A DNA stretch of 64,000 nt from Syngnathus acus (lineage: Eukaryota; Chordata; Actinopteri; Syngnathiformes; Syngnathidae). Positions 1-11,170 of the stretch are shown here, in pieces. Location of the stretch: assembly GCF_901709675.1 (NCBI RefSeq), contig NC_051087.1, positions 1,134,001 to 1,198,000 on the forward strand, in the 5' to 3' direction. Each line of letters opens with the position of its first letter. Position 1 is the first letter of the stretch. A program made the position numbers and the translations under genes. The notes under the pieces are model-generated. The model saw only the letters and a list, made by a program, of their open reading frames with translations. It did not search any database and was not told the DNA's origin.

Positions 1-1160
1 GAGAGGGGGGAAAAAAATCTAATCAACACAAATTTTCACGTAAGATGGGTTTACTGAATAAGAATTCATAGAATTATTAGAACAGAAAAGTATTGGCTGA
101 AATACTTAGTTATTTTGTCCATGACAAGCATTTTGTCATGTTTCAGACTTTTCATCTATTTCTATTTTCACCTGTGTATTTTTGTAGCATATTTTTGGCC
201 AATATATTTTTGCCCCCATTTTCCCTTATTCATTTCTCTCTCAAATATTTTAGTCAAAATTAGGTATTGTCACATTTGTCTGTATTTTTGCCTAATTTTA
301 AAAAATAATTTCTAATTTTCATTCATTTGTATTTTTTAGCAAATTTCTTCATGCACCATCATTTTGTTACTTAATAACTTGCCCACATCCCCACTTTTTC
401 CTCTAATAAACACCAAATCAAGAATCTCAAGCGATTGGGATTTTGTTGTCGTATTTTTTGCACTTGCATAATTTTTTATATTTTTTTACATCACATATAG
501 GTTTTTGATATTTTTTTTTCAGAATTTTTTTTCAATTTCCATTCAATGAATGTACTGTACTTCTTTCTCAAATGTATTTGACCATTTTGTATTTTCCACC
601 GCTCGATATTGTTTCGTCGTACTACTGGCATTTTGTGTGCTGGGAAATTGAAAAGTCAAAATAAAAACTCGCCTAATAATACCAAATCAAGATTCTCACG
701 CGTGATTAGTTTGTTAGGAATTCATATTACCAGTCGGACTATTATTGACTGGCCGCACTGATTTGACGACGTAAAAAGTCGGAGAGCGTGAGCCGACCTC
801 CTGGTGCCTTTTTAACACACTTGGCCGATAACGCTGAGCCAGTCATGCATGATAAACAGGGCTTCACAGTTGTCTGGAGGCAGGCGGGGATGATGACGAC
901 GAGTCTTGGTGGGGGCGGTGTGGGGTCGGGTTAAGCGGGGGCGGGGCTAAAAACAAGCATCCCTGTCAGTCCAGGTGTAAATGATGTAGCAGTCGTGTAG
1001 TCTGTGTAATTCTTGGCTTTGCTTTGCGGTGTTCAGCGTCTGGAGAGAAAACCAACGTCCGCGGTCCATTTTCTACCGCCTGAGGAAGACGGAGCGGGGC
1101 TGGCCTGGAAGAAGGGGCGGGGAATGGGAATGGAGCGGAGGGGAAGGGGGGGGTTGTGTC
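1..1160. other. AT-rich non-coding DNA left of npepps
   Basis: No gene is supported here. Bases 1-620 are T-rich on the plus strand with only short accidental reading frames. Two similar stretches sit near 411-445 and 673-715: both have an A-rich lead, a shared CCAAATCAAGA core followed by TCTCA, then a GATT/TTTGTT tail, like diverged copies of one repeat. Bases 880-1160 are G-rich and probably include the 3' UTR of npepps, which ends from the right on the minus strand. I saw no clear minus-strand AATAAA (TTTATT on plus) to mark its poly(A) site. Confidence 0.5.
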
Positions 1161-4100
1161 TCAAACGGGAGGCGCCTTGCGCTGCATTAGATAGTGGTGG
1201 ATGTCGTCGGCGTCGCGCTTGAGCCAGGCGGCGTTGAGCAGGATGTTCTCGCAGCACTGCTGCACCGTGCGCTCCACCGCCGGCGTCGGGTGACTCTCGA
1301 AGAAACTCTGTCGGGAAAGGGCAGATGTTAGCTTGGCGCCAGGACGAAAATCAAATCAAATAAAAATCGGACCTTGACTTCTGCGGCCATTTTGTCGACG
1401 GCAAACCCGTCCACTGTCAGCTGGAAGGATGACAAAGAAAATAAACGTCAACTGTAAGTGTAAAATGTTGACAATTTCTTACAAAGGCTCTTGTTTAGTT
1501 GCGCAAGTGTCCCTAATGTTTCGACTTGTCTTATCCATCAGAAACACAGCGGCGCGACTGCTAAGTGTCATCAACTGATTTTATTGTCACGATAATGACC
1601 TTGATGAGCCGGGACAATAAAAATCCGCCCTGGTAGTGATTATGAAGTTCCTCCCAGTTGTCCTTGACAAACTTCCAGGCGGCTTTGCGGCCATGTTTGC
1701 TGCTGCCCGCCACGCCACCGATCACAGACACCGTGTCCTGCGGACGGACCTCTTCCTGAACACAAAAACGGGTTAACTCGCGTGTGTGCCCACGGCCGCC
1801 CGCGTGCGGTTGTTTTATTTCTTTTTCTTTCGCTCGGGGAAATAAATCAAGCATTTCGAAGAGCTTCGGCTTACCGAGAGAGCGAAGGTGAGCACTCTCT
1901 GGATGAGGTCCGGCGCCGAGATAGCGCCGAGTACTCGCTCGATGCGATTCTTCTCCTCCTGCATGTCGGCTTGCTTGTGAAGCTGCGACAGAAGGACACG
2001 TCGTCAACCGTCTGCCAGAGGAGCAAACGCAACAGCGGCGTCCGTCTTACCTTCAGCATGGTGTCTAACGTGTTGCTGTCGCCGTGCTTCAGCACTGTTA
2101 AATAAACCTGAAAACCAAGACACCGTTAACCGTCCGCAGTGTAGTACCGCTTTGCGCCACAACACGCGTGAAGTTTACCGGGCTCCTGAGGTCGGCAGGC
2201 AGAATGTTTTTGCCGTCCACGTGCTCCTTGAATCTCCGCCGGGCCTCCTCCAAGGTGGGCTTGTGTCCCGCCTTGCCCAACTTGCCGAGAACCAGACTCC
2301 TGAGCAGAGCGTCCAGGTGCCCTGCGGGGGGGGGGACAACACGCTTTTAAGAATCAATCGAAGCCGCCTCTACCTTCCCGCCGTCGTCTCACCTTCTCCA
2401 GCCTTGCAGTCCCAGCCCAGGCGGAGTCCGATGGGCGTGAAGAGGTCTTGGATAAACTCCTGGATGTCCTCGTGGAAGTCGGTGTGGGACAACAGCGAGG
2501 ACAGGACGCCCAGGTTGCAGCTGAGGTCGCTCCACACTGTGTAGTTGGGCTCGTTGACAAAGGCCTCCATCAGACGCAGCACCTCCACCGTGCTGATCAT
2601 GCCTGCGCGGGACTTTGCCACAACACATTTATTACCCGTGTGACAAAACGGGACTTTCTTTCTTTTTTGTTTTTTAACTCACCAGGGAGAAGAGGTCGTT
2701 CTGAAGGCTGAGGCGGTCCACGGGCTGCAGGCTGAGGTCTCGGATACCGGGCAGCAGGCTCTCCAGCATGGGTGAGCTGTACTGCATGCGGTAGAAGCCC
2801 ACCGTGCCGGGATTGACCTGAAAAGCGGGCGGCGGGTCAGAGCCGGTCCGTGTCGTCCGTTCGGAGGCCCCCGTTCGGGCGTGCTGACCTTCACCCACTG
2901 GTCGGGGGTGACGCCTTGCAGGGTGAGGATGGTCTGGGGTTTGTCCAGTAGAACCTGGAGTTTGTTGCAGGTGGGGTCCTTGCTGGTGCAGATGCTGATG
3001 GGTACCATCCAGTAAGGGCAATCCTCACCTGGGAAAGAGCCTTAGCGTGAACTTTAATTTCCATACACAAAGGTGCAATGATAACAAAGCAAACATATTG
3101 GGCAGAAGTTGAACAGGTCTTAAGTAAACAAATATGTTGAAAAGGTACTTGCCATTATGAGGTCCGCTAGCGCAGAACTTCTTCTGAGAGATTTTGAGGA
3201 CGCGGTCCTCGCCGTGCTTCAAACGAGACGAACAAGGAGTCACAAGCAAGTTCCTCAAAGTTATTGTTTTTTTTTGACTCACCTGCTCCTGCTCCACCAC
3301 AATAATGGGGAAGCCCATCTGTTTGGTCCACGAGCTCATCACCGTGGCGATGGGTTTGCCGCTGGCTTGCTCCAAACATTCCCAGAGGTCCTCTGAAGAT
3401 CAAAATACACGTCTTAGCGTCCATGGTTATAATTGCTGTTTTTTTTTTTTTACTAACAAAACACCGACCAACTTTTTCTGAACTCATTCACTGCCACTGA
3501 CAGCTATAGCCGTCAAATAGCCATTTTGTGCTGGCCGTGAATCGGTTAATATACAAAATACAGCCAAGTGCGAATAAAGAGGTTAGCACCATTCATTGGA
3601 GTACCTCGTTTAATAAAAATAACTCTGTAAGGAGCTTTTTCTTCCTCGTCTTCCTGACTAGTACCAAAAAAATATGGCGTCGTCGTACCTGTTGAGGCAT
3701 TTTTGTGCTGGAACTTCAATAAATAGGCGTTCATTCCTTTCCTAAAGTCCTGCAGAGAAGCAAGCAAAAGTTCGCTTGGTTGTTTTGGGATTCGGAACAA
3801 ATGACAAAGTTTTTGGAAATGCCGGACCACCTCGTCGCCAATGTAGCTGTGCAACATTCGGATCACCGACGCCCCTTTGCTGTAAGAGATGGCGTCAAAG
3901 ATTTCGTCCACTTCGGACGGATGGCCCACGTTCACCTGAGGGCGGCAGAAGACGAAACGGGCTGTCAGCGCGGCGAAGCGACGGCGCCGCCAACCCGACG
4001 GTTGCCCACCTCGATGGGATGACTGCTATCCAGCGCGTCCAGGTCCAGAGCGCGCGTGTAGTCGGCGGACACAAACTGCGTCCAGATGTCGTACTCTGGG

Positions 4101-7100
4101 AAGCAGTGGTCCACGCAAAGGTACTCGATCCAAGACGCAAAGCCCTCGTTGAGCCACAAGTGCGTCCACCATTCCTGCAGGCAAAACAAGCGCGCGTTGT
4201 CTTCGTGGCCCTTTGGAACATTTGGTTGATTTGTGCAGCTGTCGCTAGGTTACCATGGTGACCAAGTTTCCGAACCACTGGTGAGCGAGTTCGTGACCCA
4301 CCACCAGCGCCACCCACTGCCTGGAAGACGCGCACGAGTTCTTTGGATCAATAAGCAACGCCGTCTCCCTGCACAGAAAGCAACAAATACGTTCTGTAAA
4401 CTAGCTTAGCGCGACCCCTTTGTTTTTATTTTTTGAAATGAACCGCGATTCAAGTTTGATCCACTTCTGATCCAGATATTTGCCAGCAATGTAAACGCAC
4501 ACGAGTTGCGTTCATCACATTTGTGCTCCCATGGATCCAAACTACACTTTTGGATCCAAACGAGCAGGAACGGTTAGCTACCTGTAAGTAACAAGGCCCC
4601 AGTTTTCCATGGCACCTAAACAAAAAAAAATAATCATTTTTCACAGTGGCTTGTGTGCTTGCAAAACGTTGCGGAGACAACCACCCACCGGCAGCAAAGT
4701 CAGCAATGGCGATGAGATCAATCTTAGGCAAAGGATAAGGAACATTGAAGTAGTCTTTGTAGAACGGCAACGTCTTCGTTGCCACCTGAACACACGCAAA
4801 AAATGTCAATGAGTCCCCAGCGGACGAGCGCTGCTTACACCGACAACACGGATGAAAATAGGGGCGCTCGTTTCCAAAAGCACAGGCCGCGTTGCCAGAT
4901 AAGCCACATTGTTGCTATATATAGCAACTGGCCGTTTATTTCGAACAGCTTCCTGTTTACATGCAAAAATAATGGCGCTTGTTTGGTAGGACGAGAACTA
5001 AAGCAAATTCCAGAAGGGGGTCAATGTCATTCGTTTTTTTTCTCCAGCAGAAGCCAAAGTGGAAGACGGGCAAGCTCACCTCCAGGGCAAAGCGACCCTG
5101 CTCGGCTTTCCCCACCGGCGTGTAGACGCGCACCAGCACGCCGTCCGACGACTGACTCTCCACAAAGTCGAACTCGCCGATGACGAACGCCACCAGGTAC
5201 GTGGACATGACGGGCGTGGTGCCAAACTTGATCTCCACCAGGTCCTCCTCGCCGGGGTGCGGCTGGCGCTCCACCACGTTCTGGAGGAACGTAAATGCGG
5301 AGATGCAAACAACGTGCGCAAAGATAGCGACGGGAAGTGGATTGTTCTCGTACCATGTTGGACAAGGCCACGCAGTGCTTGGGGACGATCAGCGTGATAT
5401 CAAAGGTGGCTTTGATGGCCGGCTCATCCCAGCAGGGGAACGCTCGGCGGGCGTCCGTGGCCTGAGGAGTTCAAATTTCAGATCACGGTAGGAAGCAACT
5501 AAAGTCCGGCCCGGAAAAGGCACAAACATCTCACCTCAAATTGCGTGACGGCAGCGTAGCAAGTCTCTCCCATGGTGTTGCTGTATTTACTCCTGTAGAA
5601 ACCTTTCATTTTGTCATTCAGCTCCCCGGCAAACTTGATCTTCAGCACGCCAGAACCTTACAAGGAAGAAAGAGCGAAACGTCCAATAAAGTTACATAAG
5701 AAGATTCAAGCACGCCTTCTTGGGCAACAATTCAATTTTTGGCCGTTACCAACTTTTAAAATGAGCATCTTTTTGTAATCTTCTCACCTTTCTTCAGAGC
5801 GGAAGGAAAGGACAGGGTCACCTTCTCGTCCTCGTTTTGATAGTTGAACCCCGTGGCGTCAATTTCTAAAAAAAAAAAAATACAAGACTCAAGTGATCAT
5901 GTGATGAAAAAAAAAGGGGTGTGGTACAAATCAATCACTCACCGTCTCCTCCATGAGGCGCAAAGGAGGCGGTGATGATGTCGATGTCGGCGCAATTCAT
6001 CACAATCTGATTGGTAGCTTGCATTACCTGCACAGACAACACAAACAGATCCAAAGTTCACAAATCATCTCTTTTCAAGACCAAAAAGGGACTTTAGGAA
6101 ATTTTGTGCGGACAAACCCTCGAGCAACTAATCGAGTCTTTGCGTGAACTGTGGGCACTACTTTGTATTTTGACAAGAGAGATTGAACACGTTGGATTCT
6201 ACTCACACCGCTAACGTTCATGTGTGTGGGGAAAGTCGACCATTCCAAAGTCTTGAGAATTGTGACATAGGACGGAATGTGACCAGTCAAGAAGTGACCT
6301 TACTGTGAAACAAGCAGAGCTTGCTGTTTTTTCTTGATTTTTTTATTAGATCACATTTGATCTGGAAATAATTGTGTCTTGGAGGACTAGATTTTACAAC
6401 AGTGATGGGACAGAAATCACTGTGTGCGTGTGTGAGATGATCAGTGCAGACAACACACAATACTAACAAAAGTTAAATGATGAAAAGTTACCTAGTGTTG
6501 CTTTAAGATGAACAAAATCCATGTGTGTTGTGCGTGTGCGTGCGCGTCGGGCCTTGTCAAACACTAACCATCTTGCAACTATCCATCCACCGACTACGAA
6601 TGACATTTGTTATTATTAATCTTGTTATGTTAATATTATCACCACCACAACTGCAAACAGTTGTTTAGCGGTCAAGCACCGGTGAGGAAAAGGGCTTAAC
6701 CGCGGAGGCAACATAAAAATACAATGATTAGTCGCAGTGACAAGCGATGTTAGCTAGCGCGCTAATTGCTAACCGCTAAGCTAACATGAGAGTGCAAGTC
6801 TTGACCGATTTGGCGTCCAGACACACAAAACTGAAGCATAGCAGTATCTACAACAACAACATTAAACATTAGTTATATTTTAATGGAAACTGTGCACGTC
6901 GCCTTATTTCTTCTAAATGGGGAGTCCTTGTTAGGCTACGACAGGCGAGCTAATGGCCAACTGACTGACATATTACATAAGGGCAAAAAAAAAAAAAAAA
7001 AAAATCAAGAGTGCATTGAGTGAGTGAGTGAGTGAATGACAGGCGTGTTGCGTCACGTTTGGGTTGCAAGTACCTCCACCATCGCCTGCATCTTTCCGCC

Positions 7101-7196
7101 GAACGTGAAGTTGACCAGGTCGGGCTGCAGAGAGAGCCCGTAGTTTACGGGGTACACGTCCGTGGGTAGCCGCTCGAAGGGCCTCCTTTTGGCCAT
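1161..7196 (-). CDS. npepps: Puromycin-sensitive aminopeptidase (M1 family)
   Basis: Zinc aminopeptidase of the M1 family, mainly cytosolic, that trims N-terminal residues from peptides, including proteasome products and polyglutamine. The gene has 23 exons: 7196-7074, 6027-5943, 5865-5788, 5656-5535, 5461-5354, 5280-5080, 4785-4689, 4615-4582, 4368-4254, 4174-4010, 3935-3831, 3749-3689, 3392-3283, 3216-3153, 3028-2889, 2817-2683, 2612-2393, 2321-2179, 2107-2051, 1982-1875, 1755-1600, 1420-1373 and 1307-1161. They sum to 2622 bases, 873 residues, close to the human core form. The substrate-binding GAMEN motif is near residue 272. The zinc site is HELAH at 308-312, with the third ligand Glu in WLNEGFASW at 331, the standard 18-residue spacing. 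Exon 14 has a GC donor. Start ATG 7194-7196 gives MAKRRPFER, the usual cytosolic N-terminus. An in-frame ATG at 7356-7358 would add 54 residues. All catalytic residues are present, so the enzyme should be active. Confidence 0.96.
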
Positions 7197-7358
7197 GGCT
7201 GCTGTACAATGAGCGGCCGCTCTCAGCGTGGGAAGATCTGCAACGAGTTGGCGGACTTTTATTAGTGCGCACGGGAGGACAGTGGACGCAGGTCGGCCGC
7301 TGAGTCTTTGCACCAGCAGGGAGGACTGCGTGAGCGTGCGGCTCAGAAGGAGCGACAT
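7197..7358 (-). other. npepps: Possible in-frame N-terminal extension of npepps
   Basis: Upstream of the MAKRRPF start the frame stays open, with another ATG at 7356-7358. The extra 54 residues are rich in Leu, Arg and Ser (MSLLLSRTLTQ at the start) with no acidic run, resembling a mitochondrial or secretory leader. Human NPEPPS has a comparable upstream in-frame extension. Whether the mRNA starts far enough upstream to include this ATG cannot be seen. Confidence 0.45.
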
Positions 7359-8470
7359 CAACCGGAAGCTTCGCTCTCTCTCTGTCGGATCACACTCAGC
7401 GAGTCTCCTCCCGTCACGGGCGGAATTTCCGAGGTCCCAATCGGAAGCGGTTGATGGCGTGGTCCCACCCCACCAGGGCAACACACTCCGCCCAGGCTAC
7501 CCAACAGCATGCCAGCTTCTCAGACAACACCCTGAACTGGTCGCCAGCCAAACAACCAGTCAGTCACACCCACATGCACACCGGGGTCATTCCACGTTGT
7601 ACGCATGTAATAATAACAGTAATGATAATAATAATAATTATCTCAAATGCAACAATTGGAGCACATGGAGCACAATGAAGTCACACAATAAACGCAGGTA
7701 AAACAAATTAAGAACGAAGACAAGAAAAAACAGTAAAAAAAAAAAAACATGTCTCATGCAGAGACAAAAGCCAAAGAATATAAATGTAGTACACTAATAA
7801 TAACAATAAAGTTCATGAATGCTGAAGTGTTTGGATAGTGTTGTAGTGTCATTCAATCATTTATACTCACTTTATCCGTGGACGTGTTGCTTGCCCGTGT
7901 TATGTAGCCTGAAATATTACAATATATTCAACACTACGAGTCTAATAAAATAAAAAAATACATTTATGAAATGTAGCTTTATCACGTCAATTTTTAAAAT
8001 GGAATGCGATTTGTGATACTTAAAAAAAATATATACGACAATCAGCGGATGCATGTGTGACGTCATGTCAGGTTTGTGTGCTCACCCTTTGTCGGATCAC
8101 GTGCGCGCGGCCACGTTTACCCTGACGTCCCGGGACCGCATTGGGGTGCGTTGCGCGCGCACGCTACGTCAGAACAGCTGAACTTTTTTTTTTTAAATCT
8201 CCCAGGCCGATTCCCGCAAAATACCGTGGCACACGTATTTGTGTAAATGTGTTGGTATTTACTAAAATTGTTGCAAAATTATCAAAAGGCTATGGTGTCT
8301 GTGAGTCAAATCACATTTTTACTTTTGTTACTTTTAAGATTCTGTTAAACCAGTAGTAGCATTTAAAAATGTAAATACTAATTGTATGTATTTGTATGTG
8401 AAGAAATGCTGCGTTCAGGGAACACCACCGGAAATAGTTTTCTTTACAATTTCCGCTAAATGGCATCAAG
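7359..8470. promoter_or_regulatory. Divergent promoter region between npepps and mrpl45
   Basis: The two genes are head to head, 1.1 kb apart between the outer npepps ATG and the mrpl45 ATG. The middle is AT-rich. The stretch 8055-8175 is CpG-rich and holds candidate activator sites: a palindromic CRE TGACGTCA at 8058-8065, an E-box CACGTG at 8098-8103, a CRE half site TGACGTC at 8123-8129, an inverted CCAAT box at 8140-8144 and TACGTCA at 8165-8171. This fits a housekeeping promoter for mrpl45. Site assignments come from consensus matching only. Confidence 0.5.
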
Positions 8471-10867
8471 ATGGCGGCGCCCTCAGCGAGGACGCTAGCG
8501 GCGTTGCAGCGAGCGACATGGAAGGTAAACGACCATTTCACCTTTGAAGCATTTTGTCCAACAAAGCAGACTCATTTTGTTGATCTAGTTGACGCGTTGA
8601 TTGCACATTTTAACTCACCGCCTGAACGTAGCGTTAGCTAGTGACTGGTTAGCATGCATATAGACTCCTCTCAGCAGCGAATAAATGACTGAGCCTTTGC
8701 CCGTCATCTTCCCACAAGGTTTCCCAAAGTTCAGCGGGCGTGCCGCGGCACCCCGTGCCGCTTATAGTGCCCGTGCGGACCAAGAAGCGCTTTTATGTCC
8801 CACCGCCCGTGGGCGTGAAGGGCAAGAGGGATGTCAACCCCGAAGCCAAGGCCAGAGCGGCTGGTGTTGTGTTCCGGCAGGAGTACATGGAGAGGCCCAT
8901 CAATATCTCCTGCACCGGTACTGGCTCCTTTCTGCTCCAATTAATTTGCTCTTAATTTGAAAATAAATCTGTACTCTTCCTGTCACAATTGTCCAACATG
9001 CCACCTAGTGGTAGAAAGATGACTTCAAAACAAATGTGACGTGACCTTTTCACTCTTCCCTGTTAAGTCTGTTTTGCTGTCTTCCAGCGGGAATCTTTGA
9101 CCCCTACGTTCCTCCCGAAGGCGATGCTCGTCTCTCCTCTCTGTCCAAAGAAGGCTTGAAGCAGCGCACGGAGCAGCTGCGGCAGAGCGCCTCCTCACAG
9201 TTGGCGTAAGATTACGCCGTCGCAAATAGGCCCGGACATCTTTTAGGAATGGTCACAAAATGTTTTGCTTTTCATCCTTTCAGAATTCGTAAGATCAAAG
9301 AGTTCGACTCCGGGTTTTCCTCTAAGGATTTTGCCGAACGAGCCCAGGAAATCTTCACGGAGGCTCACAATGTGCTGTGCACGTACGGAATTTCTCAGTT
9401 GTCAATGAATGGTTCTGTAAAGCTCGGGGGGGTGTTACGAAATAACACTAATTTGACTAATTGTCATGCAACTTGAAACAGTTGATTCCTTTCAATGTGT
9501 GTGCAGCTTCAACAGAGAGAAGCTTCACTCGCTGGTGACGGAGCGCTGTTACCCGGTAAGGCGTGCTCTGGCTACACTGACCACCTCAATAATTTCGAGA
9601 CTGTGATGAGCTAATTAGTCAAAAAAACTAAAAGACAACAAAAAGTCTTTTCTAGCCCCGTTGGCTTTTGTTGGGGTGGCAACTCAGCTCTCCTCATGGC
9701 AGGAGATGACTCGGGGCAACCGCTACAAGACCCTGCGCTGGCGCTTGGTGGAGTCGCTGGAGCCGCCCCGCGTGGTTCACGCCCGCTGCCCCGACATGGT
9801 TTCTAAGGGCAACCTCTACGGCCAGGTGACGGTCCGCATGCACTCTCGACAGGTAAGACACGAGCTAAATTGGTCAGGCTATTGCTCAAACATGCAAGGT
9901 GTTTTTTGGGTTTTTTTTTAAAGGCTCGTAGGCTTTTTTATTTTATTTTTTGTACCGTATTTTCCGGACTATAAGGCTCACCGGACTATAAGGCGCACCT
10001 TCAATGAATGGCCCATTTTAAAACTTTGTCCTTATATAAGGCGCACCGGACTATAAGGCGCACCATTAATGCATCATGTCAGATTTTTAATCCAAATCAA
10101 ATCATTCTCCATTTTATCTTTATTTCAACTTCAGACTTAACAAATTACTTTATAATCACAAAATAATAATCCATAGTCTTTTTGATTCATGATTCATAGT
10201 CTTCAGCGGGCCACTTATGATTGATTTCATGACACAATGCTTCGGGCCAGTTTCAATTTAGGAATTTGGTCCACATATAAGGCGCACCGGACTATAAGGC
10301 GCACTGTCGGCTTTTGAGAAAAGTTTAGGTTTTTAGGTGCGCCATATAGTCCGGAAAATACGGTACTTGGTAAATCATTTAAAATACAATTATTTAATTT
10401 TTAAATTTGTATTTATATATATTATTTATTTATATTTTATATTATTTTATATTTCTTTATTTTTTTTGCATACGTTTATTGAAAAAGAGTTGGAGCATTT
10501 GCGCATTTCCTCCGGCAGATTCTGGCCATCTACGACCGCTTCGGCCGCTTGATGCTGGGCGACGAAGCTCAGCCCAAAGACGTGTTGGAATATGTGGTCA
10601 TGGAGCGGCACCTGGTCAACCCATACGGACGCTGGCGACTTCACGGGAAGATTGTGCCGTCCTGGGCCCCCGCCAAGGCCCCCGTCACTAAAGTAAGCAG
10701 CAGTTGCCGTCACGTTCACTTCAGGTCACCTCGAAGGGCGCTTTGCAACTTGAGCTCCTTCTTTTTAGACCGTGATGATCCCCGGTCCAGACCTAAAGCC
10801 CGAAGAAGAATTCGATGCCCTCAACTACAAAGTTCCCAAAGCAGAGGCAGTGCAGTGGTCCAAATGA
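8471..10867 (+). CDS. mrpl45: Mitochondrial large-subunit ribosomal protein mL45
   Basis: Nuclear-encoded protein of the 39S mitochondrial ribosomal subunit, placed near the peptide exit tunnel where it helps hold the ribosome to the inner membrane. It has a Tim44-like fold. Exons: 8471-8524, 8719-8917, 9088-9205, 9284-9382, 9507-9555, 9703-9852, 10519-10692 and 10769-10867, in total 942 bases, 313 residues (human 306). Conserved stretches are VPVRTKKRF (exon 2), [20 protein letters not shown] (exon 3), YGQVTVRMH (exon 6), [12 protein letters not shown] and VLEYVVMER (exon 7), and TVMIPGP (exon 8). The start ATG lies in AAGATGGCGG, a good initiation context, and opens a basic leader suited to mitochondrial import. 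Intron 6 carries an inverted-repeat element. Neighbouring gpr179 ends about 300 bases downstream on the other strand. Confidence 0.96.
9953..10365. mobile_element. MITE-like element with 28-base inverted ends and TA duplication
   Basis: Bases 9955-10363 in mrpl45 intron 6 begin CCGTATTTTCCGGACTATA and end in the reverse complement of nearly the same sequence; about 28 terminal bases pair with few mismatches. A TA dinucleotide flanks each side (9953-9954, 10364-10365), as expected for Tc1/mariner-type insertion. The 19-base phrase CCGGACTATAAGGCGCACC recurs internally near 9981, 10046 and 10287. No transposase reading frame is inside, so it is non-autonomous. Elements with this ACTATAAGGCGCACC signature are common in aquatic animal genomes (general knowledge, not searched). 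Confidence 0.8.
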
Positions 10868-11170
10868 GCCTCCAGGTAGTGCTGCATTCAAAGTCCACTA
10901 TTGGAGCACTTTTTGGTTGCTTAAATCTTGCCTATTTTCACACTCTGGTTCCTCTTTTTGTCTTTATTTGAAATCATTCAAACAAAAAAAAGCGAAGAAA
11001 AATGGACATTCACAAATACGAAGGTTTATTTCTATGCTGCATGATGATGCATGGATGGATGGCTGGATGGAGGAAAACTTTAGCACGCAGATGCATCTCT
11101 AAAAGGTCTCATCAAAACCCGGTTCCATGAAAAGCCTTCACGTGTTCTCGCGTCCCGTCAGGCCTCGAGG
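10868..11170. terminator. Convergent 3' ends of mrpl45 and gpr179
   Basis: About 300 bases separate the two stop codons. TTTATT at 11025-11030 is AATAAA on the minus strand and is a likely poly(A) signal for gpr179. I see no plus-strand AATAAA for mrpl45, so its end may use a variant signal. GGATGGATGGCTGGATGG near 11050 is a short simple repeat. Confidence 0.45.

Noticed and set aside
115-315. 66-codon frame near the left edge
   Set aside because: It is Phe/Ile/Tyr-rich from T-rich DNA and has no coding signature.
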